DNA of 32,209 nucleotides from an uncultured Ruminococcus sp. (GCA_947176345.1 CAMWQI010000008.1:1-32209); one strand, 5' to 3'; shown: positions 7,050 to 15,880, numbered from the stretch's first letter. Numbers and translations: made by a program. The notes: generated by a model not told the origin, from the letters alone.

Positions 7050-8555
7050 ATGCGTATAGTTACGCCTGAACAGATGCGTATTATTGAGGATAATTCCGAA
7101 AAATACGGTGTCTCAAAGGGTCGGCTTATGGTTAAAGCCGGATATAAACTTGCAAGGATTATTGACTTGCACTGTAGAAACAATACAGGCAAAAATATAG
7201 TTTTTATTGCCGGAGCAGGAAATAATGCCGGTGACTGTTTTGTCTCTGCTGAACTCCTTACGGAAGTAGGTTATAAAAATATATCTGTACTTATGGTATG
7301 CGGTATGCCGAAAACTGAACTTGCCAAAGAAATGTATAGTGATATTACCGGACGTATCCGGATAACAAATGATTACAGGCAGTGCTTGCCACAGGCGGAT
7401 ATAATTGTAGATGGTGTTTTCGGAACGGGTTTTCATGGTGAACTTGATAAGAATATAGCTGATATTTTCCGGATAAATTCTAAAGCCTACCGAATAGCAG
7501 TTGATGTGCCGTCCGGTGTCAACAGTCTGAAAGGTACTGTTTCTGAAGGTGCTTTTAAGGCGGACGAAACTGTTACTTTCGGTTTTGTGAAAACCGGAAT
7601 GACACAATATCCGGCACGGGATTTCTGTGGAAAAATAAGAATTGCAGATATAGGAATACCTGAAAAAGCTATGAATGTTCCGGAAAAATTCAAGAAATAC
7701 TCTCTTATTGACCGTGCGGAACTGAAAGATTTTCCACCGGAACGGAAAAGCACCGCACATAAAGGGACTTTCGGAAAAATCCTGATAATTGCCGGAAGTA
7801 ACGTAATGAGAGGTGCATCTTTCTTTGCAGTATCGGGAGCTTTGCGGAGCGGTGCGGGACTGGTTCAGCTTGCCACTACCGGAAAATGTATCAATACAGT
7901 TTCAATGCTTGCTCCGGAGGCGACTTTTATTGAAATTCCGGACAATAACGGCTTTATGCATTTCAGTCCGGATTTGATAAATCTGAAAAAATACAATGCT
8001 GTAGTGATAGGTTGCGGAATGGGTGCTACTCCTGATACGCTGAAATTGACGAAATTTGTCGTGGAAAATTCAGAAGTTCCCGTAATTATAGACGCAGACG
8101 GAATAAATTGTCTTGCATCGGACATAGATATTTTACTAAAGAAAAAGACAGACATTATATTGACTCCTCATGTTGCCGAAATGGCACGTCTGCTGAAATG
8201 CAAAGTCAATGAAGTATCTGAAAACCGCTTGCGTGCCGTGGGTATGCTTACGTCAAAATACAAGGGTATAACGGTGGTTTTAAAGGGAGCAGGTACTATT
8301 GTTGCCAACCGACACCAGACAGCAATAAATCCCACTGGAAATGCCGGCATGAGTCGTGGCGGAAGTGGCGATATACTTGCCGGTATGATAGGTGCAATAG
8401 CCGGACAGGGTTATAGTGCCTTTGAGTCAGCGTGTGCCGGAGTTTATATGCATGGACTTGCCGGAGATATTGCCTCAGCAAAATTCACACCGGAGGCTAT
8501 GTTGCCAAGAGATATTTTAAACTGTCTGTCCGATTCGTTCAGAAAAATAAAATAA
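7050..8555 (+). CDS. nnrDE: Bifunctional NAD(P)HX epimerase / ADP-dependent NAD(P)HX dehydratase
   Basis: This 501-residue enzyme repairs hydrated NADH and NADPH. The N-terminal YjeF_N half (about 1-215) epimerises the R and S hydrates; it carries GAGNNAGDCFV at 55-64, a variant of the usual GNNGGDG, and DGVFGTG at 121-127. The C-terminal ribokinase-like half (about 235-500) dehydrates S-NAD(P)HX using ADP; it shows HKGTFGKILIIAGS, ADGINCL, LTPHVAEMARLL (371-382) and the catalytic GGSGDILAGM (437-446). Length and domain order are normal for the fused enzyme. The start follows AAAGGAAG. It lies 51 bases after the preceding gene with no terminator between and may belong to that transcript. Confidence 0.93.
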   Translation: MRIVTPEQMRIIEDNSEKYGVSKGRLMVKAGYKLARIIDLHCRNNTGKNIVFIAGAGNNAGDCFVSAELLTEVGYKNISVLMVCGMPKTELAKEMYSDITGRIRITNDYRQCLPQADIIVDGVFGTGFHGELDKNIADIFRINSKAYRIAVDVPSGVNSLKGTVSEGAFKADETVTFGFVKTGMTQYPARDFCGKIRIADIGIPEKAMNVPEKFKKYSLIDRAELKDFPPERKSTAHKGTFGKILIIAGSNVMRGASFFAVSGALRSGAGLVQLATTGKCINTVSMLAPEATFIEIPDNNGFMHFSPDLINLKKYNAVVIGCGMGATPDTLKLTKFVVENSEVPVIIDADGINCLASDIDILLKKKTDIILTPHVAEMARLLKCKVNEVSENRLRAVGMLTSKYKGITVVLKGAGTIVANRHQTAINPTGNAGMSRGGSGDILAGMIGAIAGQGYSAFESACAGVYMHGLAGDIASAKFTPEAMLPRDILNCLSDSFRKIK

Positions 8556-8637
8556 CAGAAAATAAATTCAGGCGATTTATCATAACCGCTCAGATGTAAA
8601 AAGTCTTAAAAAATACATAGATTGGAGTAAAAGTATT

Positions 8638-9414
8638 ATGAAAAGACTTATTTCATTTGCGGTTATGATTATAACGGCGGTTATGTTCGTGGCGTGTTCG
8701 TCGCCAATTAAAAGCGAAACTTCACGAAAAAACGGTCTTAACTGTGCATTTGAGTCGTCGGTAAACATAACTATTGACAAGCTGAATGCTGAAGGCGTTA
8801 TAAAGCGTTTCGGTGACGGTGTATGGGACGTGGAGTTTTCAACTCCTAATACCCTAAGCGGTGTTAAACTGGCTTTTGACAGCGGAAATGTTACCGCCTC
8901 TTATAAGGGACTTGATTTTTCCGTGCCACAGTCGGCACTTCCCGTAAAAGCCATGATGCTTAATCTCATTGAGGCTGTCGATACAAATGCACGTCTTGAC
9001 GAACTAAAAGGCAGTGAGAATGATAATGTTCTTGAGGTCAGCGGAAGTCTTGACGGCGGAGAATATGTTATCTGTGTGGGAAAAGACGGCAAACTTATTT
9101 CTTTTGAAATGGAAAACAATAAACTAAAAATGATTTTTTCAGATATGAAAGAAATGCTTTCCGCTCCGGACGCATCACAGGTTACTGAAACAACTATGGC
9201 AGAAATTGTTTCCGAAACAACAACTGAATCAGAACCCACAAACTCAACAGAAGAAGTGGCTGAAATTTCTGAAGAAAACGCTGAAGAAGTACTTGAAAGT
9301 CCCGATGAAAATACTGAAGAAGTAGTTGAAGTTCCTGATGGAAACGCTGAAGAAACTGTTGAAATTATTGAAGAAGAGGCAGAACAAACATTTGAAGTTG
9401 CAGAGGAATATTGA
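8638..9414 (+). CDS. Putative lipoprotein with acidic repeat tail
   Basis: The 258-residue protein has a lipoprotein-type signal (MKRLISFAVMIITAVMFVAC) with the likely lipid-modified cysteine at 20. Residues 30-170 form a small domain with alternating beta-strand pattern (GVWDVEFSTPNTLSGVKLAF... YKGLDFSVPQSALPVKAMM). The last 75 residues are very acidic and repetitive, with an imperfect unit like EENAEEVLESPDEN repeated three to four times. No catalytic motif is visible and no family is recognised. The start is preceded by TGGAG. A strong terminator follows directly. Confidence 0.7.
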   Translation: MKRLISFAVMIITAVMFVACSSPIKSETSRKNGLNCAFESSVNITIDKLNAEGVIKRFGDGVWDVEFSTPNTLSGVKLAFDSGNVTASYKGLDFSVPQSALPVKAMMLNLIEAVDTNARLDELKGSENDNVLEVSGSLDGGEYVICVGKDGKLISFEMENNKLKMIFSDMKEMLSAPDASQVTETTMAEIVSETTTESEPTNSTEEVAEISEENAEEVLESPDENTEEVVEVPDGNAEETVEIIEEEAEQTFEVAEEY

Positions 9415-9419
9415 TTTTA

Positions 9420-9444
9420 AGCGGAGTATTACTCCGCTTTTTTT
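9420..9444 (+). terminator. Terminator after the lipoprotein gene
   Basis: AGCGGAGT pairs with ACTCCGCT around a three-base loop and is followed by TTTTTTT. Confidence 0.88.
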
Positions 9445-9471
9445 ATGAATAATATCAGTGTGGAGTAAATT

Positions 9472-9495
9472 TTCGTATAATTTAAATTATACGAA
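9472..9495. repeat. Perfect 24-bp palindrome with loxP-like core
   Basis: TTCGTATAATTT is followed directly by its exact reverse complement. Read another way, two inverted TTCGTATA arms flank the 8-base spacer ATTTAAAT. Those arms equal the inner eight bases of the loxP arms and the spacer fits NNNTANNN, but the outer five bases of each arm do not match. It could instead be an operator. It lies between a terminator and the promoter at 9673. Confidence 0.75.
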
Positions 9496-9672
9496 TAAAG
9501 TTTATTTATAAATATAATTTAAAAATAACCGGAAAAAATTTTCTTTAAAGTATCTGCAATACATGAGTAGGAAAAACAAAGTATTAATTCGTTTTTTATT
9601 ACAAAATAATAAAATTAGGGAAAATATAATCTTATAAATAATATAAAAATTTTCTTTAATTTGCATGATATA

Positions 9673-9701
9673 TTTACATTTATTGCGAAAAGTGTTATAA
9701 T
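9673..9701 (+). promoter_or_regulatory. Promoter of the ComM-like gene and rodA-like gene
   Basis: TTTACA (9673-9678) and TATAAT (9696-9701) are 17 bases apart, 30 bases before the TTG start codon. The stretch 9496-9672 is extremely AT-rich and shows nothing else I can name. Confidence 0.75.
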
Positions 9702-9731
9702 AATAAAAAAATATAACAGGGGTGAATTTTT

Positions 9732-11252
9732 TTGTTTGCTAAAATTTCAAGTCTTGGACTTATGGGAATAAATGCTTTTCCAGTAGACGTTGAAGTTGAT
9801 ATAAGGCGTGGAAGTCCTTACTTTGATATAGTAGGACTTCCTGATACGGCGGTAAAGGAAAGTCGTGAGCGTATAAGGTCGGCATTGTATTCATGTGATA
9901 TAAAATTTCCGGTAGCGTCTGTAATGGTAAATCTTGCACCGGCAGACACTAAAAAAAGCGGTTCGGTACACGATATGGCTATATTCATGGCAATTCTCCG
10001 TGCAACAAATCTTGTTGATACCATACCACCGGATTGTGCATTTATAGGTGAGTTATCACTTAATGGTGATATACATTCCATAAACGGTGTACTGCCTATG
10101 GTAATGCTTGCACGGGAAAAGAATATGAAGTCTGTATTTGTGCCATATGACAACTCACATGAAGCATCAGTCATTGACGGAATAAATGTATATGCTGTGA
10201 AAAATGTAATGGAACTGATAGAACATTTCCGGCATATTAAGACGTTAAAGCCATGTGAAAGATATATACCATCCGCGACTGAATACGGTGAACAGGTTGA
10301 TTTTTCAGAGGTAATGGGTCAGCAGTCTGCAAAAAAAGCTCTTGAAATAGCATCGGCAGGTGGTCATAACGTATTACTTATAGGCACTCCCGGCTGTGGA
10401 AAAAGTATGCTTGCAAAACGCATACCTACAATACTTCCTCCGCTGGAGTTTGAAGAGGCACTTGAAACTACAAAAATTCATTCAATCATGGGATTAGTTA
10501 CACCGGAAATGCCAATAATAACTAAAAGACCTTTCAGGTCTCCGCACCATACGATTTCGGCAGTGGGAATTGTCGGTGGTGGTACTGTTCCACGACCTGG
10601 CGAAATATCAATTGCACATAATGGGGTGCTTTTCTTTGACGAAATGGCGGAATTTAGCAGAAACAAACTTGAAATGCTCCGTCAGCCACTGGAAGACGGG
10701 ATAGTGAATATTTCCCGTGTGAACGGAAGTTATTCATATCCGTGTGAGGTTATTTTTGTAGGTGCAATGAATCCCTGTCCTTGCGGATATTATGGAAGTA
10801 CAAGGCATGAGTGCAGTTGCAGTAAGAAAAAAATAAATGATTACCGGTCAAAGATTTCAGGACCATTGATTGACCGTATAGATTTACACGTTGAAGTCGC
10901 ACCGCTTGAATTTAGTGAAATAACATCAAGTTCACAAAGTGAGTCGTCCGCGGATATAAGAAAAAGAGTTGTTTCCGCACGTCAGATACAGAAAGAACGC
11001 TTTAAAAATACTTCCATAAAATGCAACGCCTTAATGACAAAAAGAAAAATAAATGAATATTGCATTATTGACAGGGATTCAAGGGAATATATGGAAAAGA
11101 TTTTTAATACTATGGGGCTGAGTGCAAGAGGCTATGACAGTATTCTGAAAGTTTCACGGACTATTGCAGACCTTGACCAGTGCGAAAATATACAGAAAAA
11201 ACATATTGCAATGGCTGTACGTTACAGAAGTCTTGACCGTAAACCATTGTAA
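9732..11252 (+). CDS. ComM/YifB-family AAA+ ATPase (Mg-chelatase-like)
   Basis: The 506-residue protein has the full architecture of the YifB/ComM family. An N-terminal Lon-protease-like fold (about 1-170) contains FDIVGLPDTAVKESRERIRSA. The AAA+ Mg-chelatase core follows, with Walker A GTPGCGKS (218-225), FRSPHHTIS, Walker B VLFFDEMAEF (299-308) and MNPCPCGYYG with clustered cysteines. The C-terminal domain carries SARGYDSILKVSRTIADL. In naturally competent bacteria ComM is a hexameric branch-migration helicase that promotes integration of incoming DNA; the role in this organism is unproven. The start codon is TTG, after CAGGGGTG. The rodA-like gene follows after 26 bases, so the two probably share a transcript. 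Confidence 0.92.
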   Translation: MFAKISSLGLMGINAFPVDVEVDIRRGSPYFDIVGLPDTAVKESRERIRSALYSCDIKFPVASVMVNLAPADTKKSGSVHDMAIFMAILRATNLVDTIPPDCAFIGELSLNGDIHSINGVLPMVMLAREKNMKSVFVPYDNSHEASVIDGINVYAVKNVMELIEHFRHIKTLKPCERYIPSATEYGEQVDFSEVMGQQSAKKALEIASAGGHNVLLIGTPGCGKSMLAKRIPTILPPLEFEEALETTKIHSIMGLVTPEMPIITKRPFRSPHHTISAVGIVGGGTVPRPGEISIAHNGVLFFDEMAEFSRNKLEMLRQPLEDGIVNISRVNGSYSYPCEVIFVGAMNPCPCGYYGSTRHECSCSKKKINDYRSKISGPLIDRIDLHVEVAPLEFSEITSSSQSESSADIRKRVVSARQIQKERFKNTSIKCNALMTKRKINEYCIIDRDSREYMEKIFNTMGLSARGYDSILKVSRTIADLDQCENIQKKHIAMAVRYRSLDRKPL

Positions 11253-11278
11253 ATAATTTAATAGTAAAGGAGAATAAA

Positions 11279-12433
11279 ATGAAATCGGCTTTTAAAAATC
11301 TGTCAGATAATAAACATAGTGTTGATATAGGACTGCTTATAGCTGTGACAATATGTGCAGTAATAAGCACACTGCTGATTTATTCAATCAGCAAAAGCGG
11401 AATAAGTGAAAGTGAGGGAGTAGGGGACAGCTACTGGCGTACACAGCTTTTTTCAGCGGTTTTAGGAATAGGTGTAGCTATATTGTTATCTTTTGTTGAC
11501 TACCGGAAACTTGTAAAGCTATGGTTCATATATGTGCCAATAGCCCTTATATTAGTGGGGCTTACTTTCACATCATTAGGTATTCAGCGTGATGGTGCGG
11601 ATGATAAAGCATGGCTGAAAATTGGTTCTTTTCAGTTTCAGCCGTCGGAAATACTGAAAATAGTCTTTATACTAACATTTTCATATCATCTTTCACTTGA
11701 TGAGGAAGATATGAATAAACCATTGCATATGTTACTGTTGTGTCTTCATGCGGCTGTACCTCTTGCAATTGTCGGAAAACAGGGCGATTACGGAACGGCT
11801 ATTGTATTTGCAGTAATGTTTGCCTTCATGATATGTTCCGCAAAAATTTCATGGCAGTATCTTGTTTTAGCACCATTTGTACTAGTTGCAGGAATAGCTG
11901 GTATGTGGTTCTTTGCATTAAGTGAGTTTCATAAAAAAAGAATACTGATACTTTTTCACCCCGGCACAGACCCCGACTATATAGAATATCAGCAGGATTT
12001 AGGAATATCAGCTTTACAGTCCGGTGGTGTTTTCGGAAAAGGTCTTTTTGCAGAACCGGACGAATATATATATGTTCCGGAAATCCATAATGACTTTATT
12101 TTTACATTTGCCGGACAGGTTTTCGGATTTGTGGGTGTTGTAGGCATACTGATAATACTTGCGTATATATGCCTTAAAACTTTTGCGGACAGTCGTATTG
12201 CCCGTGACCGTTTAGGACGTTTTATATGTATGGGAGCATTCGGCATGATTTTTGCACACTGTGTAATGAATATAGGCATGGTTCTTAAAGCTGCTCCCGT
12301 TATTGGTGTGCCGTTGCCGTTCATGAGTGCCGGTGGTACGGCTATGGTGAGTATGTATGCAGTTATAGGGATAATTCTAAGTACGTACAGTCATAGGGCT
12401 TTGAATTATAACGTCTTTTACGACGATGACTGA
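11279..12433 (+). CDS. RodA/FtsW/SpoVE (SEDS) family peptidoglycan glycosyltransferase
   Basis: The 384-residue polytopic protein has the SEDS pattern. FVDYRKLVKL follows the second helix, then comes AWLKIGSFQFQPSEILKI (the conserved W-x-x-G-x-FQPSE motif), GDYGTAIVFA, LDYQDLG-type QQDLGISALQSGGVFGKG, and the periplasmic signature VPEIHNDFIFTFAGQVFGF. The C-terminal helices have GVPLPFMSAGGTAM. SEDS proteins polymerise lipid II, usually with a class B penicillin-binding protein. The overall pattern and length fit RodA best; FtsW or a sporulation paralogue cannot be excluded. A class B penicillin-binding protein is encoded 3.6 kb away on the other strand and could be its partner, but this is inference. 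The start follows AAAGGAG. Confidence 0.88.
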   Translation: MKSAFKNLSDNKHSVDIGLLIAVTICAVISTLLIYSISKSGISESEGVGDSYWRTQLFSAVLGIGVAILLSFVDYRKLVKLWFIYVPIALILVGLTFTSLGIQRDGADDKAWLKIGSFQFQPSEILKIVFILTFSYHLSLDEEDMNKPLHMLLLCLHAAVPLAIVGKQGDYGTAIVFAVMFAFMICSAKISWQYLVLAPFVLVAGIAGMWFFALSEFHKKRILILFHPGTDPDYIEYQQDLGISALQSGGVFGKGLFAEPDEYIYVPEIHNDFIFTFAGQVFGFVGVVGILIILAYICLKTFADSRIARDRLGRFICMGAFGMIFAHCVMNIGMVLKAAPVIGVPLPFMSAGGTAMVSMYAVIGIILSTYSHRALNYNVFYDDD

Positions 12434-12450
12434 TTTTATAAAAAAAAGTA

Positions 12451-12492
12451 ACACGCGAAACGCAAAAAACTCACACGCGAAATCCAAAAAAA
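12451..12492 (+). repeat. Dispersed A-tract repeat, two units
   Basis: Two related units, ACACGCGAAACGCAAAAAA (12451-12469) and TCACACGCGAAATCC plus an A run (12471-12492), lie between the rodA-like stop codon and the shared terminator. The same two units occur on the other strand at 26830-26872 in reversed order. Confidence 0.75.
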
Positions 12493-12524
12493 ACTCTCCG
12501 TTTCAAAAACGGAGAGTTTTTTTT
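12492..12524. terminator. Bidirectional terminator between convergent genes
   Basis: AACTCTCCGTTT pairs with AAACGGAGAGTT over 12 bp around CAA. A T run follows on the plus strand and an A run precedes it, so it can end both the rodA-like gene and the convergent adaptor gene. Confidence 0.9.
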
Positions 12525-12528
12525 ATTT

Positions 12529-13731
12529 TTATTGAGTAATTTCAGTAAGTTTTTTAGTAGTAATCGGGAAATCTTCAATACTTACCATATTAAGACCGAT
12601 AAGCTGAATAGCAAGTGCGTCCATAGCGGTCACGCCATCACCTTGATTTACAACATCGGCATTAGCTTTTCCCTGTTCTGTAAGTTTATATTCGTTTGGA
12701 TTTGAGAGAACCTGCATTATAAGTACAGCATCGGAAATATTTACATCATTGTCACCGTTTGCATCACCTGTTATAATATCGGATTTTTCTATTACTTCTA
12801 TGCTTATAATATTAAGAATACTTCCGGACGGTGCAATAAGTGCTTCAACAGAAACTTTACTGCCGACACCGGCGTTTTTTATTTTGTCCATGTTGTAGCC
12901 GTTGTTTAAAACAGCAGTCTTTCCGCGTTCAGCAAATGTAACTTTATCGTCGTCAATTGAAACAATAGTATCTTCAAACATTGTCCATTGTTCATAGCCT
13001 GTACCGGTTACAACGGGTACTGTAGTGGTAGTAGTGGTGGAAGTAGTTGTTTGGACTGGTTCTTCGGTGGTTGTGGTAGTTGTCATATCTGATAGGTATG
13101 TAGCAGTAGTAGTATAATAAGTAGTAGTTGGAGTATCAGTATAAGTGCTTCTTGTTGTGGTTGTTGTAGTGGTTGGCATAGTAGTATAAGTTGTAGTGGG
13201 GTAATATGTTATAACTGGGTATTCAATTCTTATACTTCCGTCAATACCAAATACCTGTACTTCATCACCTTCATTGTTTGTAAAGCTGATACCTCTAATG
13301 CATATCGGGTAAACTCCACATTCTATGTCATAAGGAAGACTGAACGTCATTGTATACATTATGCCTTCTTTGCCTGTGTTGCTTTCGCCTTCTGTTGTAA
13401 GTAATACACTATTTTTGCCATTATTATATTCGACGTTCGAAGAAAGAGCCTCAATATCGTATCCGGTTTCTACTTTACGTAAACTGAGTGGACTTTCATA
13501 ATTTATTTCCATACTTGTGTTGCAATAAGCGTTTTCTATATTATTTCCTGAAATTACAACATCAACGTTAACATCCTCTCCTGGTTTTGCAACTACCGTA
13601 TAAATTTGGACAAGTGCTACAGGTTCTTTTGTATTTTCATCAGCAAATGCATTTATACCTGAAAAATCAAGCGTTGATATACACATAGCAAATGCCGAAA
13701 GACAAGCAATAAATTTAATGAATTTTTTCAT
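12529..13731 (-). CDS. Adaptor-scaffoldin-like protein: cohesin-like domain, Thr linker, unknown domain, dockerin
   Basis: From the ATG at 13731 (after AAGGAGG) the protein has 400 residues. Residues 1-30 are a signal peptide ending in NAFA. Residues 36-170 look like a cohesin beta-sandwich: VAKPGEDVNVDVVISG at the start, IMYTMTFSLPYDIECGVYPI in the middle, and closing DGSIRI. A Thr/Tyr/Pro linker spans 175-240. Residues 245-318 are an all-beta domain I cannot name. Residues 321-380 are a dockerin: Ca loop 1 is DANGDNDVNISD, loop 2 is DVVNQGDGVTAMD, one residue longer than the canonical 12. Cohesin plus dockerin in one small secreted protein is the layout of adaptor scaffoldins such as ScaC of Ruminococcus flavefaciens. 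The dockerin is almost identical to that of the adjacent mannanase. Confidence 0.75.
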   Translation of the reverse strand: MKKFIKFIACLSAFAMCISTLDFSGINAFADENTKEPVALVQIYTVVAKPGEDVNVDVVISGNNIENAYCNTSMEINYESPLSLRKVETGYDIEALSSNVEYNNGKNSVLLTTEGESNTGKEGIMYTMTFSLPYDIECGVYPICIRGISFTNNEGDEVQVFGIDGSIRIEYPVITYYPTTTYTTMPTTTTTTTRSTYTDTPTTTYYTTTATYLSDMTTTTTTEEPVQTTTSTTTTTTVPVVTGTGYEQWTMFEDTIVSIDDDKVTFAERGKTAVLNNGYNMDKIKNAGVGSKVSVEALIAPSGSILNIISIEVIEKSDIITGDANGDNDVNISDAVLIMQVLSNPNEYKLTEQGKANADVVNQGDGVTAMDALAIQLIGLNMVSIEDFPITTKKLTEITQ

Positions 13732-13764
13732 AAAAAAATCCTCCTTAATATTCGTTATGATATT

Positions 13765-13793
13765 ATTATAACACAGATAGTATTTAATGTCAA
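13765..13793 (-). promoter_or_regulatory. Promoter of the adaptor-scaffoldin-like gene
   Basis: On the minus strand TTGACA (13788-13793) and TATAAT (13765-13770) are 17 bases apart, about 35 bases before the chosen ATG. Confidence 0.88.
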
Positions 13794-13856
13794 TCAGCAA
13801 GTAACAAAATCAACAATATTTACAATACACTATGCTGTAATTTATCAGAAATAAAT

Positions 13857-13886
13857 AAAATACGCTGTATTTACACAGCGTATTTT
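13857..13886 (-). terminator. Terminator after the GH26 gene
   Basis: AAAATACGCTGT pairs with ACAGCGTATTTT over 12 bp around ATTTAC, just downstream of the mannanase stop codon on the minus strand. Confidence 0.85.
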
Positions 13887-13900
13887 ATAGTATAATTTTT

Positions 13901-15880
13901 TCAGTTTTTGATAATTTCGTTAAGTTCTTCAGTAGTAATTGGGAAATCTTCAGCTTTTACCATATTAAGTCCGATAAGCTGAATAGCAAGCGCGTCCATA
14001 GCGGTCACGCCGTCACCTTGATTTACAACATCGGCATTAGTCCGACCCTGTTCCGTGAGTTTGTATTCATCAGGATTTGACAGTGACTGCATTATAAGTA
14101 CAGCATCAGAAACATTTACATTGCCATCATCGTTTGCGTCGCCTAATACTTTCGGTTTGATAGTATCCGTCTTGCTGGTTGTAGTGGTTGTTTTGGTTTC
14201 GCCTGAACCGGTTGTTTTGGCAGTAGTGGTTGTTGTGCTTGTATTTTTGCCTGTTGTAGCAGTAGTTTTCGGAGGTTCTTCACCGCCGTCAAAAGAATAG
14301 AGATTTTCCGGCAGTTCGTCAAGTGTTATACAGTATTCACTCTGATACATTTTAGTGAGTTCCTCATGGTCTTGATAATTTTCACCAAGGAAAGCCGTTC
14401 CGCCGTCCTCACCGCCGTCATACCATGGGCAGAAATACAGCCAGTTAGCATCTTCAATAAGCATATTTTCAAGTGCTGGTACAGTATCATTTTCAGCCAT
14501 AGCAACCATTTTTGTACCTTTGGTAAGCTTGAAAAGATAATCGAACTTTTCAGATATAGCACGGAGGTTAGGACCACTGCTCTTGCCGTCGCCTCTGTTG
14601 TTTTCAACGTTGTACTTGTCATATGCTACTATATCAACGTATTCGTCACCTGGATACCATGTATGAGAATTTGAGTAGTCATAGCTGTTAAATTCCCATA
14701 TGATATTATGGAGTTCATATTTTTCGGTAAGGGTTGTATATAGGAGTTTCCAGAGTTCCTTGTAGACTTCTGCACCTCTGTCGCCCCACCAGAACCATGA
14801 AGTGCCGTCGCCATAATTGCCCTCATTGCCTTGTGCCTCATGAAGCGGACGGAAAATAATAGGTACATTTTCGTCCTGAAGTTTCTGCAACTGTTCAGCA
14901 AGCATTTTCATTGCTTCTTCAAAATATTCACGTTCCTTAGTGTCTTCCTTTATTACATTTGCGGTATTGAAAGTGCTTCCTGATGCCTGATAATTCTGAT
15001 AAGTACATTTTTTCCAGTCCAGTTCGTCGCCGATTTCATAATTATCAAAATCAATCGGTACATTTATATGCCATGATGCAGTAATAATTCCGTTTTTTTC
15101 CTTAACCCATTCTATAGCACGTTCAGTAGAGCCATCGTCCCAGCCATAGAGCGGATTATAGTTCATGAAATCAAGTCCGCGTATAGCCGGAACTTTTCCG
15201 GTAAGTTTTTCAAGAAATTCATTTTCCCATTCATAGTTGCCACTATGACCACCGCCATAGATTTCCTGCTGACCGGATATTGTATGCTTACCGTAAATGC
15301 TTTTCAGGTATTTCATAAGGGATTTTGTTTCAGGTGTAGCTTCTGCGTCACAGGTTGCACCGGTGGCAAGAGAATAATCTTTCTTTTCGGCAACAGATAT
15401 AGTAACATTATCTACAGCCATATAGCCATATTTATTAAGGAAAGAGATTTCATTTTCACCGGCTTTGAGACGAACTGTGCCGAAATCAAAATCTGTCCAT
15501 TTATCATAATATGGAACATTTTTTGAGTATTCAGCACCATTTACAGAAATAGTCTGCATTCTTGCATTCTGGTCAAGTATCTGTGCGACTTTTGCTGAAA
15601 TGTTGTACATACCGTCTTCCTCAACTGTAACTTTGAAAGACAATGCACCACTTGTGAGATATGCAAAACCCTTACCGCTGTAATCCGGTATCTGATTTTC
15701 ATAGATTGAAGTCCAAAGTTCAGCACCCTCAAGGTCTTCACCCTCTATGGTATAAGGGAATTGTGTAAGTTCTGCTTTTGTTTCCTTTACAGCGTAAGCC
15801 GGAATTACTGAAGACAGCGAAACGGCAGATACTGCGACAGCTGATATGAGCGACAATGCCTTTTTAAGTTTATTTTTCAT
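13901..15880 (-). CDS. Cellulosomal GH26 beta-mannanase with N-terminal CBM35-like module and C-terminal dockerin
   Basis: The 659-residue secreted enzyme should hydrolyse beta-1,4-mannan backbones and attach to a cellulosome. Residues 1-30 are a signal peptide ending in AYA. Residues 38-164 form a CBM35/CBM6-like beta-sandwich (YTIEGEDLEGA ... VNGAEYSKNV ... GENEISFLN ... MAVDNVTI). Residues 182-515 are a GH26 barrel: HTISGQQE, IIFRPLHEAQG with the acid/base Glu348, EYVDIVAYDKYNV, and VAMAENDTVP with the likely nucleophile Glu463. A Thr-rich linker spans 538-572. The dockerin at 579-637 has DANDDGNVNVSD and the 13-residue second loop DVVNQGDGVTAMD. The start follows AAAGGAG. It has its own promoter and terminator, so it is separately controlled from the adaptor gene downstream. 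Confidence 0.92.
   Translation of the reverse strand: MKNKLKKALSLISAVAVSAVSLSSVIPAYAVKETKAELTQFPYTIEGEDLEGAELWTSIYENQIPDYSGKGFAYLTSGALSFKVTVEEDGMYNISAKVAQILDQNARMQTISVNGAEYSKNVPYYDKWTDFDFGTVRLKAGENEISFLNKYGYMAVDNVTISVAEKKDYSLATGATCDAEATPETKSLMKYLKSIYGKHTISGQQEIYGGGHSGNYEWENEFLEKLTGKVPAIRGLDFMNYNPLYGWDDGSTERAIEWVKEKNGIITASWHINVPIDFDNYEIGDELDWKKCTYQNYQASGSTFNTANVIKEDTKEREYFEEAMKMLAEQLQKLQDENVPIIFRPLHEAQGNEGNYGDGTSWFWWGDRGAEVYKELWKLLYTTLTEKYELHNIIWEFNSYDYSNSHTWYPGDEYVDIVAYDKYNVENNRGDGKSSGPNLRAISEKFDYLFKLTKGTKMVAMAENDTVPALENMLIEDANWLYFCPWYDGGEDGGTAFLGENYQDHEELTKMYQSEYCITLDELPENLYSFDGGEEPPKTTATTGKNTSTTTTTAKTTGSGETKTTTTTSKTDTIKPKVLGDANDDGNVNVSDAVLIMQSLSNPDEYKLTEQGRTNADVVNQGDGVTAMDALAIQLIGLNMVKAEDFPITTEELNEIIKN

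Noticed and set aside
7113-7760. A 215-codon minus-strand frame inside the NAD(P)HX repair gene
   Set aside because: The plus-strand frame has the complete domain motifs; the antisense frame has none.
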